Shown piece after piece: positions 23,696 through 25,147 of a stretch of 25,147 bases of DNA. The stretch spans positions 1 through 25,147 of IMG/VR virus record IMGVR_UViG_3300037323_000123; one strand, 5' to 3'. Position numbers and translations under genes: made by a program. The stretch is from a virus. Each line of letters opens with the position of its first letter. Positions within the stretch are counted from its first letter, which is position 1. The notes below the pieces were generated by a model, which was not told where the DNA came from, searched no databases, and worked only from the letters and a program-made list of their open reading frames with translations.

Positions 23696-24021
23696 AGGTC
23701 TATAAAACAACGTCCGGTTCGTACAACGAGGATGAGTTGGCCGTTGTGGTGTGGCGCAACCCAGACAGCCAAAAGTCTAGCCAGGCCCGTTTCCTCGAGA
23801 CGATGACTTCCGAGACGTCTGAGTTTCCTATGGCTTTCCCCATAAAGTCTTTAACCTCCAAAAAAGAATGGTTGCGTGCAACCCGTGCGTCTTCCATGCA
23901 GTCGGTTGTCGACGGCATAGCTACCTCTACCAGAGCGGAGCCCATGATTATCCCCCTCCCCGTTGCCCGCGAGACGTTTGGCTGGGACACCTTCTATATC
24001 CCCTCGGAGTACACCACGTGA
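23692..24021 (+). CDS. Unrecognised protein of the head-gene operon (109 aa)
   Basis: Begins MKVYKTTSGSYNEDELAVVV and continues WRNPDSQKSSQARFLETMTS, then FPIKSLTSKKEWLRATRASS and ending WDTFYIPSEYTT. Soluble, mixed fold. Starts at an ATGA overlap with the HTH gene and ends at a GTGA overlap with the next gene, so it belongs to one operon. No family recognised. Confidence 0.66.
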   Translation: MKVYKTTSGSYNEDELAVVVWRNPDSQKSSQARFLETMTSETSEFPMAFPIKSLTSKKEWLRATRASSMQSVVDGIATSTRAEPMIIPLPVARETFGWDTFYIPSEYTT

Positions 24022-24380
24022 AGCGCGTAGACGTATTCCCTGCAATCATCCGCCTAGCACCCCCGCAATCTCTGGCGGACTACACCTCTCTCACGATGCG
24101 CGGTGACGCCCCTCAGGGCACAAGGTTTCTTGACCGCTGTCGGATTGTGATTCTCAATGAAACAATTATGATTGCGAACGACTCCCCTGAGGGCCCAAAA
24201 GTTGTTTTCCGAGAAAGAGTCACTGAGCACTCTGTTGATGGTAAGCTTCATCATGCAGTCACCGAATCCGGAAAAATCTTAGCCTTCACCAAGGATGAGA
24301 ACTGTGGCTGTGGCTCTCGCTTGAGGACATGGAATCCCTACGGAAATATTATGATGTCAAGTGAGGACCCCACCGAATGA
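24018..24380 (+). CDS. Conserved-looking protein with a CGCG motif, GTG start (120 aa)
   Basis: Starts at GTG 24018, overlapping the previous TGA, and reads MKRVDVFPAIIRLAPPQSLA. It continues with a beta-rich middle (RCRIVILNETIMIANDSPEG, VVFRERVTEHSVDG) and ends with a short cysteine motif and basic turn (DENCGCGSRLRTWNPYG). The C-G-C-G-S-R-L plus N-P-Y/F-G pattern occurs in phage proteins near packaging genes and may be a metal or redox site. Function unknown. Stop overlaps the next ATG. Confidence 0.66.
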   Translation: MKRVDVFPAIIRLAPPQSLADYTSLTMRGDAPQGTRFLDRCRIVILNETIMIANDSPEGPKVVFRERVTEHSVDGKLHHAVTESGKILAFTKDENCGCGSRLRTWNPYGNIMMSSEDPTE

Positions 24381-24664
24381 TGGACGCTCTGAGTCTTATA
24401 GTTCTTGCGCTAGCCACGTATCGAATCACACGGTTAATGACGACAGACATCATTTTCGACACACCCCGCAATCTTTTCTGGAAGAAGTTTCCGCCAGAAA
24501 CGAGCAAACTTGGGTACCTGTTTACTTGCGAATGGTGTTTGTCAATATGGGTGGCATCATTGTTATTTATATCAGCTATGCTTAGTACAGTAGTTGTTAT
24601 AGTTGCAGTGCCTTTTGCACTGTCAGCCATTGCAGGACTGTTGACCGCATACGAGCAAAAATAA
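24377..24664 (+). CDS. DUF1360 membrane protein
   Basis: A 95-residue protein beginning MMDALSLIVLALATYRITRL. The pattern 'L-A-T-Y-R-I-T-R-L', then a D and PRN, then LFTCEWCLSIWVASLLF, then an Ala/Val-rich helix ending SAIAGLLTAYEQK, matches DUF1360, small membrane proteins of bacteria and phages with a conserved C-x-W-C in front of the second helix. Three hydrophobic segments are likely (about 5-20, 53-70, 72-90). ATGA overlap with the upstream gene. Role unknown. Confidence 0.8.
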   Translation: MMDALSLIVLALATYRITRLMTTDIIFDTPRNLFWKKFPPETSKLGYLFTCEWCLSIWVASLLFISAMLSTVVVIVAVPFALSAIAGLLTAYEQK

Positions 24665-24698
24665 CTCGTGTTCCGCAACATTGACAAGGAGCATCACA

Positions 24699-25147
24699 AT
24701 GGGAATATTTAGTAAGGAAGAACCGAAAGCTCCTCTGCCAAAGGCAAAAGCTGTTCGCACAAGGCCCGCAAAAGTAAAGCCCTCGATGACGACCTCGACT
24801 CAGATTGTTCGCCCTCCCCGCGCCTCCTCCCCAGCCTCCGCAATCTTTTTCAACTCCCCCGCTGTTGTGCCTTTCAACTCTCCTCGGTCCTTGACCGCTG
24901 CTGCTTCCATCGTAAAGCCGAACGACAAGGTCGAATTCGAGCAGTTTAAGCAACGTCGCTCCGCTTCCTCATCTGCCTGGCAGGGCGAAGCGTGGGAGTA
25001 CTACGACGCCATCGGTGAAATTAAGTACGCCTTCAACTTGGTTGCCTCTGTTGTCTCCCGCATTCGCATCTTCGCGGCTGCTATTGACGACCCAGCTCAG
25101 GCTCCTATTTACATAAAGGAGTCCACAGTAGTAGAGCCGGGATTGGG
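24699..25147 (+). CDS. Probable phage portal protein, N-terminal part (partial)
   Basis: Starts at ATG 24699 after AAGGAGCATCACA and runs off the right edge (149 codons seen). The first 80 residues are a Lys/Pro/Ser-rich, probably disordered region. From about residue 86, RRSASSSAWQGEAWEYYDAI followed by GEIKYAFNLVASVVSRIRIF resembles the start of actinophage portal proteins ('W-Q-x-x-A-W-x-Y-Y-D-x-I-G-E-x-x-Y-A-x-x-x-x-x-x-x-x-S-R-x-R-x'). The portal forms the dodecameric ring through which DNA enters the head. The call rests on this N-terminal similarity; the core domain lies outside the window. Confidence 0.65.
   Translation, partial: MGIFSKEEPKAPLPKAKAVRTRPAKVKPSMTTSTQIVRPPRASSPASAIFFNSPAVVPFNSPRSLTAAASIVKPNDKVEFEQFKQRRSASSSAWQGEAWEYYDAIGEIKYAFNLVASVVSRIRIFAAAIDDPAQAPIYIKESTVVEPGL

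Overview
This window is part of the genome of a tailed double-stranded DNA phage, most likely infecting an actinobacterium. The evidence is phage hallmark genes (a holin at the left end, the N-terminal part of a portal-like protein at the right end), dense short genes with ATGA, GTGA and TAATG overlaps, and several families typical of actinobacteriophages: a DUF2637/SpdB-like membrane protein, a DUF3846 protein, a DUF1360 protein, a MoxR-like ATPase paired with a VWA protein, and a GYTHY family protein. The host genus cannot be read from the sequence. No tRNA, rRNA, CRISPR array or transposase was seen.

Layout. Positions 1-2913 hold the end of an unknown gene, a DUF2637-like membrane protein, a holin, a 349-residue protein with a possible terminase-small-subunit-like helical region, and two tiny genes. 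Positions 2914-3367 are non-coding and hold three copies of a 14-bp motif (AACTAGTGACAACT). Positions 3300-22370 form a long module of about 35 small genes. They are arranged as more than twenty short transcription cassettes, nearly all with their own sigma-70/SigA-type promoter (commonly cgaTTTGACA, 17-18 bp, TATAAT-like) and an intrinsic terminator. The only minus-strand gene is the DUF3846 gene at 17236-17574. Positions 22371-23164 are non-coding, C-rich and full of short tandem repeats, and carry one more copy of the 14-bp motif. From 23165 a tightly overlapping operon (HTH protein, two unknowns, DUF1360 membrane protein, portal-like protein) starts the head-gene region.

The middle module looks like an early, host-directed (host take-over) region comparable in organisation to the terminal-repeat module of Bacillus phage SPO1. 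That comparison is inference from architecture. Its cassettes are punctuated by at least 16 copies of a 17-bp intergenic motif (consensus TGTGAAAATTCCAAGGA), usually just after a terminator and before a promoter. Other notable items are a promoter-plus-terminator unit with no ORF that probably makes a small RNA of about 95 nt (15265-15360), three adjacent genes that appear leaderless, two genes whose best start codons are ACG and ATC, and four stop codons built into the -35 box of the next promoter. There are also hexameric tandem repeats and an operator-like inverted repeat in the divergent promoter region of the only minus-strand gene.

Most small proteins are unrecognised. Many are acidic or carry paired CxxC motifs, which suits protein-protein or nucleic-acid contacts with host machinery, but no individual function is claimed. 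All calls are by eye, without database searches.
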